NCBI GenBank assembly: GCA_016000195.1 | Contig: JAECRO010000017.1 | Span: 1 to 52,715 of the forward strand | Origin: Burkholderiales bacterium | GTDB taxonomy: Bacteria; Pseudomonadota; Gammaproteobacteria; Burkholderiales; Burkholderiaceae_C | Direction: 5' to 3' | DNA length: 52,715 bases | In this document: in pieces, positions 20,501 through 28,394 of the stretch | Numbering within the stretch: the first letter of the stretch is position 1 | How the letters are laid out: each line of letters starts with the position of its first letter | Program-made: the position numbers and the translations under genes | Notes under the pieces: model-generated | Database searches by the model: none | What the model saw: the letters and a program-made list of their open reading frames with translations, nothing else | Told to the model about the DNA's origin: nothing

Positions 20501-21515
20501 GCAGCTGACGCATCTGGTGGACGACCTGATGGACATCTCGCGCATCACCAGCGGCAGCATCCGGCTTCGCCCGGAGCGGATCAGCGTGGGCGACATCGTG
20601 CAGAAGGCGCTGGAGACCGCGCAGCCGCTGATCGTGCAGCGCCGCCATGAACTCACGCTGTCGCTGCCGCCGCAGCCGGTCTGGCTGCATGCCGACGCCA
20701 CCCGGCTGGAGCAGGTGCTGGTGAACCTGCTCATCAACGCCGCCAAGTACACCCACGAAGGCGGCCGCATCTGGCTGAGCGTCGCGCAGCAGGACGCTGG
20801 CGGGGTGGCTGCGGCGCAGCCGATGGCGGTGATGCGGGTGCGCGATAACGGCATCGGCATCGCCCCTGAACTGTTGCCGCACATCTTTGACCTGTTCACG
20901 CAGGCCGAGCGTTCCATTGACCGCTCGCAAGGCGGCCTGGGCATCGGCCTGTGCCTGGTGCAGCGGCTGGTCGAGCTGCATGCGGGCAGCGTCAGGGCTT
21001 ACAGCGTTCCGGGGCAAGGCAGCGAGTTCGTCGTGCATCTGCCGGTCATGCCGGCTGACGTGCCGGAGCTGCCTTTCATCCCGCCGGCCCAGCCAGCCGG
21101 CAAAGGCTGCCGGGTGCTGGCGGTCGATGACAACGTGGATGCCGTCCGAAGCCTGGCGGCGCTGCTGAAAATGTCCGGGCATGAGGTGCGGATTGCCTAC
21201 GACGGCCCGAGCGCCCTGGAGGCGGCCCGCGCCATGCGGCCCGACGTGATGCTGCTGGACATCGGCTTGCCGGGGCTCACCGGCTACGAGGTCGCCGAGC
21301 AGGTTCGCCAGGACGAGGCGCTCAGGAACATCGTGCTGGTCGCCCTGACGGGGTATGGACGGGCGGCCGACCGCCAGCTGTCCACGCAGGCGGGGTTTGA
21401 CCACCATCTGGTCAAGCCGGCTGACTTTCGCGAGGTGGAGAAAATCCTGGCGCTTGTCAGCGCGCCGGCCGCCTTGCCGGGCGGTAAAGTTCAATCCGTT
21501 GCGCCTGGGGCTTGA
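17550..21515 (+). CDS. Soluble multi-PAS hybrid sensor histidine kinase
   Basis: This protein of about 1321 residues has no membrane segment, so it should sense in the cytoplasm. Order: a GAF domain (about 85-255), five PAS-like domains (starting near FESIDEGFCIIE, LYATAPVGLFML, CLDALSGHIAVL, LFNLMDEGFCIL and LFENGSVGIFYC), HisKA with the phospho-acceptor His in FLAMLSHELRNPLASL, HATPase_c (RDNGIGIAPELL, GGLGIGLCLVQRL), and a C-terminal receiver with the phospho-Asp in VMLLDIGLPGLTGYEV. The first and fourth PAS units resemble each other, suggesting internal duplication. No output response regulator lies nearby, so signal and target are unknown. Start choice is uncertain: 17550 ATG or 17499 TTG. 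Confidence 0.93.
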   Translation: MTDPRQQTEALSRINRIAVGNGLRIMSLEQEVNALCRQYGEPLRYPPECAPDTRWPASGPAPVALQAGLVPLDAVLCTGELTRRPVRTPDYEAEGQVLTVLVQALADSPKDIFQTLADTLLRVSRAGSAGISLLSRDEKSFYWPAMAGAWQAHQGSGMPRDFSPCGDTLDRNAPLLFSHPERRYPYLLSMTPPAEECLLLPFYVKGKAVGAIWAISHDARRQFDAEDLRQLMRLGQFAAAAYQTAKSLDAAFEQGQIALGLMEDAIRAYQAIEMLRQSEEHYRTRFESIDEGFCIIEKVEGEALDFRYVEANLAFAAQTGLHNVVGKTLRQVLPDEFEDRQAIYDSVLRTGEPVKLQRRFGGQGRVLELYAFRVEDRTHRRVAINFQDVTERAQAEEKLARQAAELAGLYATAPVGLFMLDTGLRFVRINQAMADLNGLSVEQHVGRALREVLTAELADAIEPLFRQVLETGRPVLNREVHGATMSRSGEQRHWLVSYYPVQTEGGAIRGVHGAVKDITQRKHAEEALRESQRFLRSCLDALSGHIAVLDESGTILEINAAWSRFAIENQATGAGVGVGVGANYLQYCGDLSSSGEGMPACVRGIRDVIAGRQTHFELEYPCHSPTQQRWFVMRVTRFQSPGPVRVVIVHDDCTEQKLAENAARKSEKRYRNLFNLMDEGFCILEMSFDGHEQAVDGRFLEVNPAFGKQTGMPQVAGGKLSEFSLESAPVYLKVFGQVALTGEPTRFIHEEKGFHSLWFDIYAVRLGDRRNAKVAVIFNNISKRTRAEEALRQSEQRFRALFENGSVGIFYCDASGVIQEFNRSAVELYRQKPAPGESVAAFRRSLKLYFPDGSVMPYAQTSGVLKGEFAAVENMEIIVERYDGSRINGIVNIVPLKNAFGEITGVINSIYDITERSRLERKTQEQSQALVELHQRKDEFLAMLSHELRNPLASLVNALQLLRRQENETPQQRQALDIIERQTGQLTHLVDDLMDISRITSGSIRLRPERISVGDIVQKALETAQPLIVQRRHELTLSLPPQPVWLHADATRLEQVLVNLLINAAKYTHEGGRIWLSVAQQDAGGVAAAQPMAVMRVRDNGIGIAPELLPHIFDLFTQAERSIDRSQGGLGIGLCLVQRLVELHAGSVRAYSVPGQGSEFVVHLPVMPADVPELPFIPPAQPAGKGCRVLAVDDNVDAVRSLAALLKMSGHEVRIAYDGPSALEAARAMRPDVMLLDIGLPGLTGYEVAEQVRQDEALRNIVLVALTGYGRAADRQLSTQAGFDHHLVKPADFREVEKILALVSAPAALPGGKVQSVAPGA
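19266..19295 (+). repeat. GGCGTC hexanucleotide microsatellite inside a PAS domain
   Basis: Three tandem GGCGTC units at 19272-19289, with half units either side, encode GAGVGVGVGAN in the third PAS domain. Gain or loss of a unit keeps the frame and changes a Gly-Val loop length. Confidence 0.7.
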
Positions 21516-21564
21516 ACACACGAGCCGGCGGTGAAGGCCGGGCTTGCATGCACAATGACAACCC

Positions 21565-22380
21565 ATGCTTATCCACCCTGAAATCAATCCTGTTGCGCTC
21601 CAGCTCGGCCCGCTGGCCATTCACTGGTACGGCCTGACTTACCTGGCGGCCTTTGGCCTGTTCTTTTTCCTGGCCAGCCTGCGCCTGCGCCATGAGCCGT
21701 ATGCGTCCATCACCGGCCCCGGCGCCTGGTCGCGCCGGGACATCGAGGACATTTTGTTCCTGGGCGTGATGGGCGTGGTGCTGGGCGGGCGGCTGGGTTA
21801 CTGCCTGTTCTACAAGCCCGGCTACTACGCCAGCCATCCGCTGGAGATTTTTGCCGTCTGGCAGGGCGGCATGAGTTTTCATGGCGGCATGCTGGGCGTG
21901 CTGGTGTCGCAGTGGTGGTTTGCGCGCTCGCGCCAGCGGCCCTGGCTGCAGGTGATGGACTTTATCGCGCCCTGCGTGCCGACCGGGCTGGCGGCCGGGC
22001 GCGTGGGCAACTTCATCAACGGCGAACTGTGGGGGCGCTTCAGCTCGCCGGATTTGCCGTGGGGCATGGTGTTCCGGCACAGCGGCTCGATGCTGCCGCG
22101 CCATCCGTCGCAGGTGTACCAGTTTTTGATGGAAGGCCTGCTGCTGTTCGTGCTGCTGTGGCTGTACGCGCGCAAGCCGCGCAAGATGGGGCAGGTCTCG
22201 GGCGCCTTTCTGGTCGGCTACGGCGTGTTCCGCTTCATTGCCGAGTTTTTCCGCGAGCCTGACGATTTCCTGGGCATCCTGGCGCTGGGCATGAGCATGG
22301 GCCAATGGCTGTGCATTCCCATGATCGGTGCCGGGGCCTGGCTCTGGTTTTGGGCTTCAAACCGCACTTCGCGCATATAG
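21565..22380 (+). CDS. lgt: Phosphatidylglycerol--prolipoprotein diacylglyceryl transferase
   Basis: This 271-residue inner-membrane enzyme transfers diacylglycerol to the lipobox cysteine of prolipoproteins, the first step of lipoprotein maturation. Several hydrophobic helices are visible ([19 protein letters not shown], then [18 protein letters not shown]). The Lgt signature is [18 protein letters not shown]. The N-terminus [20 protein letters not shown] is typical, so the ATG at 21565 is secure. It follows the kinase gene by 49 bp. Substrates in this window include the efflux adaptor, the channel and the putrescine-binding protein. Confidence 0.97.
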   Translation: MLIHPEINPVALQLGPLAIHWYGLTYLAAFGLFFFLASLRLRHEPYASITGPGAWSRRDIEDILFLGVMGVVLGGRLGYCLFYKPGYYASHPLEIFAVWQGGMSFHGGMLGVLVSQWWFARSRQRPWLQVMDFIAPCVPTGLAAGRVGNFINGELWGRFSSPDLPWGMVFRHSGSMLPRHPSQVYQFLMEGLLLFVLLWLYARKPRKMGQVSGAFLVGYGVFRFIAEFFREPDDFLGILALGMSMGQWLCIPMIGAGAWLWFWASNRTSRI

Positions 22381-22483
22381 TACGGGCGTAAGGTGCTATT
22401 TATTTCATAGTGAATCCGTTTCTTTGCCTTTTTCCGCAAGGGCAAGGAATGCCGGCATTCCGTCACTTTCAGGAGTTCCTTCC

Positions 22484-23977
22484 ATGAACAGCAGCAACTG
22501 GATAGGCCGCAACGTCTCCCGGCTGCTGCCTGCCGCCTCTGCAAAGCAAAAAGACGCTGATACGCAGCTTGCACGGGCACAGGCAGCTGGCAAATCAGGA
22601 GTACAGGCGGCTCCAAAAGAAAAAGGCAGCCCGGCCTTGCGCTCGATTCCCCTGCGCCTGGAAGCCGCGCTGCGCCAGGAAGGCGAGGCGCTGTCGCCCC
22701 GTTTGCTGCGCCGCGCCTTGCAGGCGCTGCAGGCCATCATCGACCCGCGCGTGAGCGAGGTCGAGGGCGGGCGGCGCGCCATGGACGTGGCCGCCTGGTA
22801 TGCAAACGCCCCGCTGGCGCAGCGCCGCGACCTGTGGCTGCTGATGAGCGAGCAATTTGTCGCCGATGCGGAAAAAACGATGGAAGCCCTGGCCAGGTTC
22901 GCCGCCGCGGTCGGCACGCCCGACGAGGCCGTGGCCGAAGTGCATTACCGCCGCGCCACCGTGTCGCCGCGCCGCCGCCTGCTGCAGCGCTTCAGCGTCT
23001 ATCCCGAAGGCGTTCGCTTCCTGGTCGATTTGCGGGCCGAGATGCTGCCCTTCCTGAAGGCCGACAGGCGGCTGATGGCGCTGGATGTCGAGCTGGAATA
23101 CATGTTCTCGACCTGGTTCGACGTCGGTTTTCTGGATTTGCGCCGCATCAGCTGGGACTCGCCGGCCTCATTGATTGAAAAGCTGATCCAGTACGAGGCG
23201 GTGCATGACATCAGGAGCTGGGCCGATGTGAAGAACCGGCTGGACAGCGACCGGCGCTGCTACGGGTTTTTTCATCCGCGCCTGCCCGGCATTCCCCTGA
23301 TTTTTGTCGAGGTCGCGCTGGTCGGAGAGATGGCGCAAAGCATCGAGCCGCTGCTCGACGAGCATGCCGCCGCGTCCGACCTGAACAAGGCGACCACCGC
23401 CATTTTTTACTCGATCAGCAATACCCAGTCCGGCTTGCGCGGCGTGAGTTTTGGCGATTCGCTGATCAAGCGCGTGGTGGAAACGCTCAAGAACGAGTTT
23501 CCCAGGCTCAAGGTGTTCGCCACGCTGTCGCCGATTCCGGGCTTGCGGAGCTGGCTCGGCAAGAATGCCGCTGTCCTGCTGGACAAGCTGGCCGACAAGG
23601 AACGCAGGGCGCTGGGCCAGGCCATCGGTTCCGATCCGCTCACGCCGGGCGATTTCCTGGCGGCCATTGAAAGTCCGCTGGAGTTGCCCGAGAAGTCGCC
23701 GCTGCGCCGGATGCTGCTGCGGTGCGCCGCCCATTACCTGGGGCAGGGGCTGCAAGACGGCAAGCCGCTCGATGCGGTGGCTCGGTTTCATCTGGGCAAC
23801 GGCGCCCGCGTGGAGCGCCTCAACTGGGCCGCCGACCCGTCGCCCAAGGGGCTCAAACAGTCTTGCGGCCTGATGGTCAATTACCTGTACGACCTCAAGC
23901 GCCTGGACAAGCACCGCGCGCTGCTGGCGCAGGGCAAGGTTCCGGTATCTATGGAACTGCAGGATTTGTATATTTGA
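22484..23977 (+). CDS. Malonyl-CoA decarboxylase
   Basis: This 497-residue enzyme converts malonyl-CoA to acetyl-CoA and CO2. The N-terminal helical part is followed by the GNAT-like catalytic domain with FHPRLPGIPLIFVEVALV, the ISNTQSGLRGVSFGDSLIK region, and LKVFATLSPIPGLRSWL, all diagnostic of the MCD family. The ATG at 22484 follows CAGGAGTTCCTTCC; earlier in-frame codons lie inside lgt. It is first of three genes handling malonyl-CoA. Upstream at about 22392-22411 a short GCTATTT...ATAG stretch may be a degenerate copy of the dispersed repeat. Confidence 0.93.
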   Translation: MNSSNWIGRNVSRLLPAASAKQKDADTQLARAQAAGKSGVQAAPKEKGSPALRSIPLRLEAALRQEGEALSPRLLRRALQALQAIIDPRVSEVEGGRRAMDVAAWYANAPLAQRRDLWLLMSEQFVADAEKTMEALARFAAAVGTPDEAVAEVHYRRATVSPRRRLLQRFSVYPEGVRFLVDLRAEMLPFLKADRRLMALDVELEYMFSTWFDVGFLDLRRISWDSPASLIEKLIQYEAVHDIRSWADVKNRLDSDRRCYGFFHPRLPGIPLIFVEVALVGEMAQSIEPLLDEHAAASDLNKATTAIFYSISNTQSGLRGVSFGDSLIKRVVETLKNEFPRLKVFATLSPIPGLRSWLGKNAAVLLDKLADKERRALGQAIGSDPLTPGDFLAAIESPLELPEKSPLRRMLLRCAAHYLGQGLQDGKPLDAVARFHLGNGARVERLNWAADPSPKGLKQSCGLMVNYLYDLKRLDKHRALLAQGKVPVSMELQDLYI

Positions 23978-24013
23978 AGGGCCTGCGCTTGAGCCCCCTG
24001 AAAGAAGGAAACC

Positions 24014-24067
24014 ATGAGATTGAATTGCTTGATGCCAACGGCCTTGCCGGGGCGGGCGCGTAAATGA
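24014..24067 (+). CDS. Possible 17-codon upstream ORF coupled to the hydratase gene
   Basis: The frame MRLNCLMPTALPGRARK has a strong GAAGGAAACC-type ribosome site. Its TGA overlaps the next gene's ATG at 24064. The hydratase gene itself lacks a good binding site, so it may depend on ribosomes terminating here. It has no homology I recognise. Confidence 0.35.
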   Translation: MRLNCLMPTALPGRARK

Positions 24068-24846
24068 GCGGCCAGGTATTGCTGGAAATTTCGGGTTCGT
24101 GCGCGGCGGTCACGCTGTCGCATCCCGGCAAGTTCAACGCCATGTCGCGCGCGATGTGGCGCGAGCTGCGCGCCGCGTTTGAGGCCATCCAGCAGCGCCG
24201 CAAGGTGCATTGCGTGCGGGTGCGGGGTGACAGCGGCCACTTTTGCGCGGGCGGCGATATTGCCGAATACGCGGATTTTCGCTTCGGGCAAGCCAGCCTG
24301 CGCGACTTTCATGAAAATGATGTCTGGGGCGGCCTGCAGGCGATGCTCGACTGTGACGTGCCCATCGTCGCGCAGATCGAGGGCAACTGCATGGGCGCCG
24401 GCGTGGAGATTGCCAGCTGCTGCGACTTGCGGCTGGCCGCCGGCAGCGCCCGCTTTGGCGCGCCGATTGGCAAGCTCGGCTTTCCAATGGCGCCGCGCGA
24501 GGCGGCGCTGGTGATGCGCGCCGTGGGCGAGCTGACGGCGCGCGAAATGCTGCTGTCGGCCGCCGTGCTGGACGCGGCCGAGATGAAGCAGCGCGGATTT
24601 TTGAACCAGGTGCTTGCGGCCGACGCGCTGGACGCTGCGGTGCAGGAGCGCATCCACCGCATCCAGCAGCTGGCGCCGCAGGCCGCGCGCCTGAATAAAG
24701 CATCATTTCGGGCTCTTGCGCACGTCCCGCCTGCGCAGGCAGCTATAAATTTAATAGCGACTGCCTATGATTACGCGGATTCTGGCGAGCACCGTGAAGG
24801 CATCAGCGCCTTCATTGAAAAGCGCCCGCCGGCGTTCCGGCCATGA
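24064..24846 (+). CDS. Enoyl-CoA hydratase/isomerase-family protein of the malonate cluster
   Basis: This 260-residue crotonase-superfamily protein has the oxyanion-hole segments HFCAGGDIAEY and EGNCMGAGVEIASCCDLRLA. The family acts on acyl-CoA thioesters, but the exact substrate here is unknown. Its place between malonyl-CoA decarboxylase and malonyl-CoA synthetase suggests a role in malonate-derived CoA chemistry or side-product removal. Residues about 216-232 (LAHVPPAQAAINLIAT) are encoded by a dispersed repeat inserted in frame; the conserved tail resumes at YDYADSGEHREGISAFIEKR. Translation may be coupled to a 17-codon ORF upstream. Confidence 0.9.
   Translation: MSGQVLLEISGSCAAVTLSHPGKFNAMSRAMWRELRAAFEAIQQRRKVHCVRVRGDSGHFCAGGDIAEYADFRFGQASLRDFHENDVWGGLQAMLDCDVPIVAQIEGNCMGAGVEIASCCDLRLAAGSARFGAPIGKLGFPMAPREAALVMRAVGELTAREMLLSAAVLDAAEMKQRGFLNQVLAADALDAAVQERIHRIQQLAPQAARLNKASFRALAHVPPAQAAINLIATAYDYADSGEHREGISAFIEKRPPAFRP
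24711..24759. repeat. Dispersed repeat, copy C, inside coding sequence
   Basis: The core TCCCGCCTGCGCA (24725-24737) plus GGCAGCTATAAATTTAATAG matches the repeat seen at 6971 and 10914. It contributes about 16 in-frame codons to the enoyl-CoA hydratase-like gene without a stop. Confidence 0.75.
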
Positions 24847-24884
24847 ACGGCGGCATCCCACTTTCTTGAGATTTTTTGAACGCC

Positions 24885-26414
24885 ATGACCCACCACAACC
24901 TGTTTGCCGCGCTGCGGGCAGCCTTTCCTGACGCGCTGGACGAAGTCGCCGTTGAAACCGGCGACGGCCTGCTGTATTCATGGCGCGACCTGGAGCACGG
25001 CAGCGCCATGATGGCCAATCTGCTGCAGTCGCTTAACCTGCCCGAAGGCGCGCGCATTGCCGTGCAGGTCGAGAAATCGGTCGAGGCCATGGTGCTGTAC
25101 CTGGCCACTTTGCGCGCGGGCTATGTGTTCTTGCCGCTGAACACCGCCTACCAGAGCCTGGAGATCGCGTATTTCATCGGCAATGCCGAACCGGCGGTGG
25201 TGGTCTGCAGCCGCGCCAATTTTGGCTGGGTCAGCAAGATTGCCTTCAAGGCCGGCACGCAACATGTCTTCACGCTGGACGACGACCGCACCGGCTCGCT
25301 GTTAGAGCGCGCCGCGCACTGCAGCGACCAGCATGAAGTCGTGCCCAGGCAACCCGGCGACATGGCTGCGATCTTGTACACCAGCGGCACCACGGGGCGC
25401 AGCAAGGGCGCGATGCTGTCGCACGGCAACCTGCTCAGCAATGCGCGGGTGCTGCAGGACTACTGGGGCTGGAGAACGCGGGAAGAGGGCGGCGATGTGC
25501 TGATCCACGCGTTGCCGATTTTCCATGTCCACGGCCTGTTCATTGCCATTCACGGCGCGCTCATCAACGGCAGCAAGATGATCTGGCTGTCGAAGTTCGA
25601 GCCGAAAAAGGTCGTTGAAAAACTGCCGCAGGCGACCGTGTTCATGGGCGTGCCGACGCTGTATGTGCGCCTGCTGGCCGAGCCGGGGCTGACGATTGAT
25701 GCCTGCCGCAATATGCGCCTGTTTATCGCCGGGTCGGCGCCGCTGTTGATTGAAACCTTCCGGGAATGGCAGGCGCGCACCGGCCACACTATTCTGGAGC
25801 GCTACGGCATGTCCGAAACCGCCATGCTGACCTCCAACCCGTACCAAGGCGAGCGGCGCGGCGGCACGGTCGGCTTTGCGCTGCCGGGCGTGAGCCTGCG
25901 CGTCGTGGGCGATGATGGCCAGCCCTTGCCAGCGGGCGAGATCGGCAATATCCAGGTCAAGGGGCCAAATGTCTTTCAGGGTTACTGGCGCATGCCTGAA
26001 AAAACCGCTGAAGAATTCACCACCGACGGCTATTTCAAGACCGGCGATGTTGGCAAAATTGACGCCGACGGCTACATCACCATCGTCGGGCGCAGCAAGG
26101 ACTTGATCATCAGCGGCGGCTACAACGTCTATCCGGCCGAGATCGAAAGCTATATCAACGAGCTGCCCGGCGTGGCGGAAAGCGCCGTGGTCGGCGTGCC
26201 GCACCCGGACTTTGGCGAAGTCGGCGTGGCCGTGGTGATTGCCAGGCCGGGCGCAACGCTGGATGCGGCGCGGATCGTCGCCGGGATGAAGTCAAAACTG
26301 GCCAACTTCAAGGTGCCCAAGCAATGCTTCGTGGTCAGCGAGTTGCCGCGCAACACCATGGGCAAGGTGCAGAAAAACGTCTTGCGCGAGCAGTACAAGG
26401 CGCTGTTTGCCTGA
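24885..26414 (+). CDS. matB: Malonyl-CoA synthetase (MatB-like acyl-CoA ligase)
   Basis: This 509-residue AMP-forming ligase probably activates malonate to malonyl-CoA. Adenylation motifs are YTSGTTGRSKGAMLSHGNL, ERYGMSETAM and the C-terminal GRSKDLIISGGYNVYPAEIE; the catalytic Lys lies in NTMGKVQKNVLRE. Malonate specificity is inferred from overall resemblance to MatB/ACSF3 and from linkage to malonyl-CoA decarboxylase. The ATG at 24885 is preferred to a TTG three codons earlier. The gene ends only 6 nt from a convergent permease gene with no terminator between them. Confidence 0.88.
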   Translation: MTHHNLFAALRAAFPDALDEVAVETGDGLLYSWRDLEHGSAMMANLLQSLNLPEGARIAVQVEKSVEAMVLYLATLRAGYVFLPLNTAYQSLEIAYFIGNAEPAVVVCSRANFGWVSKIAFKAGTQHVFTLDDDRTGSLLERAAHCSDQHEVVPRQPGDMAAILYTSGTTGRSKGAMLSHGNLLSNARVLQDYWGWRTREEGGDVLIHALPIFHVHGLFIAIHGALINGSKMIWLSKFEPKKVVEKLPQATVFMGVPTLYVRLLAEPGLTIDACRNMRLFIAGSAPLLIETFREWQARTGHTILERYGMSETAMLTSNPYQGERRGGTVGFALPGVSLRVVGDDGQPLPAGEIGNIQVKGPNVFQGYWRMPEKTAEEFTTDGYFKTGDVGKIDADGYITIVGRSKDLIISGGYNVYPAEIESYINELPGVAESAVVGVPHPDFGEVGVAVVIARPGATLDAARIVAGMKSKLANFKVPKQCFVVSELPRNTMGKVQKNVLREQYKALFA

Positions 26415-26420
26415 ACGAAC

Positions 26421-26897
26421 TCAAGGCGGCGGCGCGGCCTGTGCCGGCTTGGGCTTGCCGCGTTCGGGCAGCGTCGCCAGCACCACGCCGGTCAGCGCAA
26501 TCGCAAAAGCGCCGGCCTGCGCGCTGATGCGTTCACGCAGCAACAGCCAGCTCAGCAGCGCCACCGTGGCCGGAATGGCCGCCATGATGACGCCGGCAGC
26601 CACCGCGCTGGTCAGGCTCACGCCAAACAGCATGCAGATCGAAAACAAAAAATTGCCCAGAAACGACTCCAGGAACAGCAGCCGGCGGGTCTGCGAACTC
26701 ATTGGCGCTTCATGGGCCGGCTTTTTCAGCCAGTGCGCCATCGCCAGCCCGCCAATGCCAAAGCGCAGCCAGGCCAGCAAAAACACCGGCAGCGCGGCCA
26801 CCAGCGGCTTGGACAGGGCGACATAACTGCCCACCAGCGCCATGCTCAGCGCCAGGCAGGCATAGGCAGTCCAGGGGGAAGCGGGGCGGTGTGGCAC
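26421..26897 (-). pseudogene. Half-length DMT (EamA) permease, probably 3'-truncated
   Basis: This 158-residue protein has five predicted membrane helices (for example AYACLALSMALVGSYVAL, LLFLESFLGNFLFSICMLFG, GVIMAAIPATVALLSWLLL). They correspond to only the first of the two EamA repeats normal for drug/metabolite exporters of about 300 residues. The GTG start at 26897 has GGAG upstream. The frame ends in a Lys/Pro/Ala tail (GKPKPAQAAPPP) immediately beside the matB stop, suggesting that the second half was deleted. A genuine small five-helix transporter working as a dimer is the alternative. Confidence 0.6.
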
Positions 26898-27064
26898 TTG
26901 GGAAGCTCCGGGATGGGGCAGGAAACGAAGTGGCTTGCCTGCGGGGAAATGAAGTGGACCCCGCCAAGGCAGCCTGGCCGGGTTATGTTCGGATCAGTTT
27001 ACCGGAGGCGTTTCTCATGATCCTGGGTCAGTTCGCCAAGCCTTTTCCCCTCAGCGCCTGAAGC
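26898..27064. other. Intergenic region upstream of puuB with a 14-codon ORF
   Basis: ATG at 27017, preceded by GGAGG at 8 nt spacing, encodes MILGQFAKPFPLSA. Its TGA at 27059-27061 stops 3 nt before the puuB ATG. The puuB start itself has no visible ribosome site, so coupling is likely. No other gene is seen here. Confidence 0.4.
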
Positions 27065-28366
27065 ATGCTGCTCCACTCCGATACCCAGCTGGGCCGCCAG
27101 AGCTACTACGAAGCCAGCGTGCGGCGCGAGCCGCCGTTGCCAGCGCTGCAAGAGGCCGTGGAGGCCGACGTGCTGGTGGTCGGCGCGGGCTTTGCCGGAC
27201 TGTCGGCGGCGCTGGAGCTGGCCGAACGCGGGCTGCGCGTGGTGGTGCTGGAGGCCGACCGCATCTGCAGCGGCGCGTCCGGGCGCAACGGCGGGCAGGC
27301 CATCGTCGGCTATGCCGGCGGCCAGGCGCCTTTCGAGCAGCAACTGGGCAATGCGGCGGCGCGCCAGGCCTGGGCCATGTCGCTCGAAGCCATCGCCCTG
27401 ATGGACGAACGCATCGCCCGGCACGGCATCGCCTGCGACTGGGTGAAAGGCTATGTGACCGTGGCCGATTCGGCGCGCAAGGCGCGGGCGCTGGCGGCCG
27501 AGGTCGAGGCGCTGGAGCGCGACTACGGCTTTCATTGCGAACTCGCCACCGGGGCTGGCGTGGGCCGTTTCATCGACAGCCCGCGTTACCGAGCCGCCGC
27601 CTTTGAAAACACTTCGGGCCATCTGCATCCGCTCAAATACGGCCTCGGGCTGGCCCGGGCCGCGCGCGTGCTGGGCGTGCAAATCTTCGAGCATTCCGCC
27701 GTCACGTCGCTCAGGCGCGGCCCGGTGGTCGAGGCCGGCACCGCGCAGGGCCGGGTGCGCGCGCCCTTTGCCGTGCTGGCGGGCAACTGCATGCTGGCGG
27801 AATACGGTCCGAGAGTCGCGCCGGAAATCGGCCCGCGCATCATGCCGGTCGGCACCTACATGGTGGCCACCGAGCCGCTGGACCCAGCCCTGTGCGCCCG
27901 GCTGCTTCCGGGCAACGCGGCGGCCTGCGACAACAATTTCGTGCTCGACTATTTCCGCTTCAGCGCCGACCACCGCCTGCTGTTTGGCGGCCGGGTCAGC
28001 TATTCGACCGGCACGCCGCGCAACTTGCAGGCGGCGATGCACCGGCGCATGGCGGCGGTGTTCCCGGCGCTGCGCGGCGCGGCCATTGAGTTTGTCTGGG
28101 GCGGCTTTGTCGATATCAGCATGAACCGGGCGCTAGACTTTGGGCGCCTCGGCGGCAATGTGTATTACCTGCAGGGCTTCAGCGGCCATGGCGTCGCCGC
28201 GACCGGGCTGGGCGGGAGGCTGGTGGCCGAGGCCATCGCCGGGCAGGCCGGGCGCTTCGATGTGTTTGCCCGTCTGAAGCATGCACCGTTTCCGGGCGGG
28301 CGGTGGCTGCGAACACCCAGTTTGGTGCTTGGCATGGCCTATCACCGGCTGCGGGATTTGCTCTGA
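27065..28366 (+). CDS. puuB: Gamma-glutamylputrescine oxidase-like FAD enzyme
   Basis: This 433-residue DAO-family flavoprotein has an N-terminal Rossmann fold DVLVVGAGFAGLSAALELAE, the second FAD region ICSGASGRNGGQAI, and a C-terminal GFSGHGVAATGLGG segment typical of PuuB/OrdL. In the pathway it oxidises gamma-glutamyl-putrescine to the aldehyde, releasing ammonia and H2O2. Pathway assignment rests on linkage to puuA, puuC and puuD on the same strand a few kilobases away. Intervening GNAT and MocR genes are on the other strand. Other amine oxidases of the family are possible. Confidence 0.88.
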   Translation: MLLHSDTQLGRQSYYEASVRREPPLPALQEAVEADVLVVGAGFAGLSAALELAERGLRVVVLEADRICSGASGRNGGQAIVGYAGGQAPFEQQLGNAAARQAWAMSLEAIALMDERIARHGIACDWVKGYVTVADSARKARALAAEVEALERDYGFHCELATGAGVGRFIDSPRYRAAAFENTSGHLHPLKYGLGLARAARVLGVQIFEHSAVTSLRRGPVVEAGTAQGRVRAPFAVLAGNCMLAEYGPRVAPEIGPRIMPVGTYMVATEPLDPALCARLLPGNAAACDNNFVLDYFRFSADHRLLFGGRVSYSTGTPRNLQAAMHRRMAAVFPALRGAAIEFVWGGFVDISMNRALDFGRLGGNVYYLQGFSGHGVAATGLGGRLVAEAIAGQAGRFDVFARLKHAPFPGGRWLRTPSLVLGMAYHRLRDLL

Positions 28367-28394
28367 GTTCTCCTGCGGCAAGGGCGGAAAAGCC

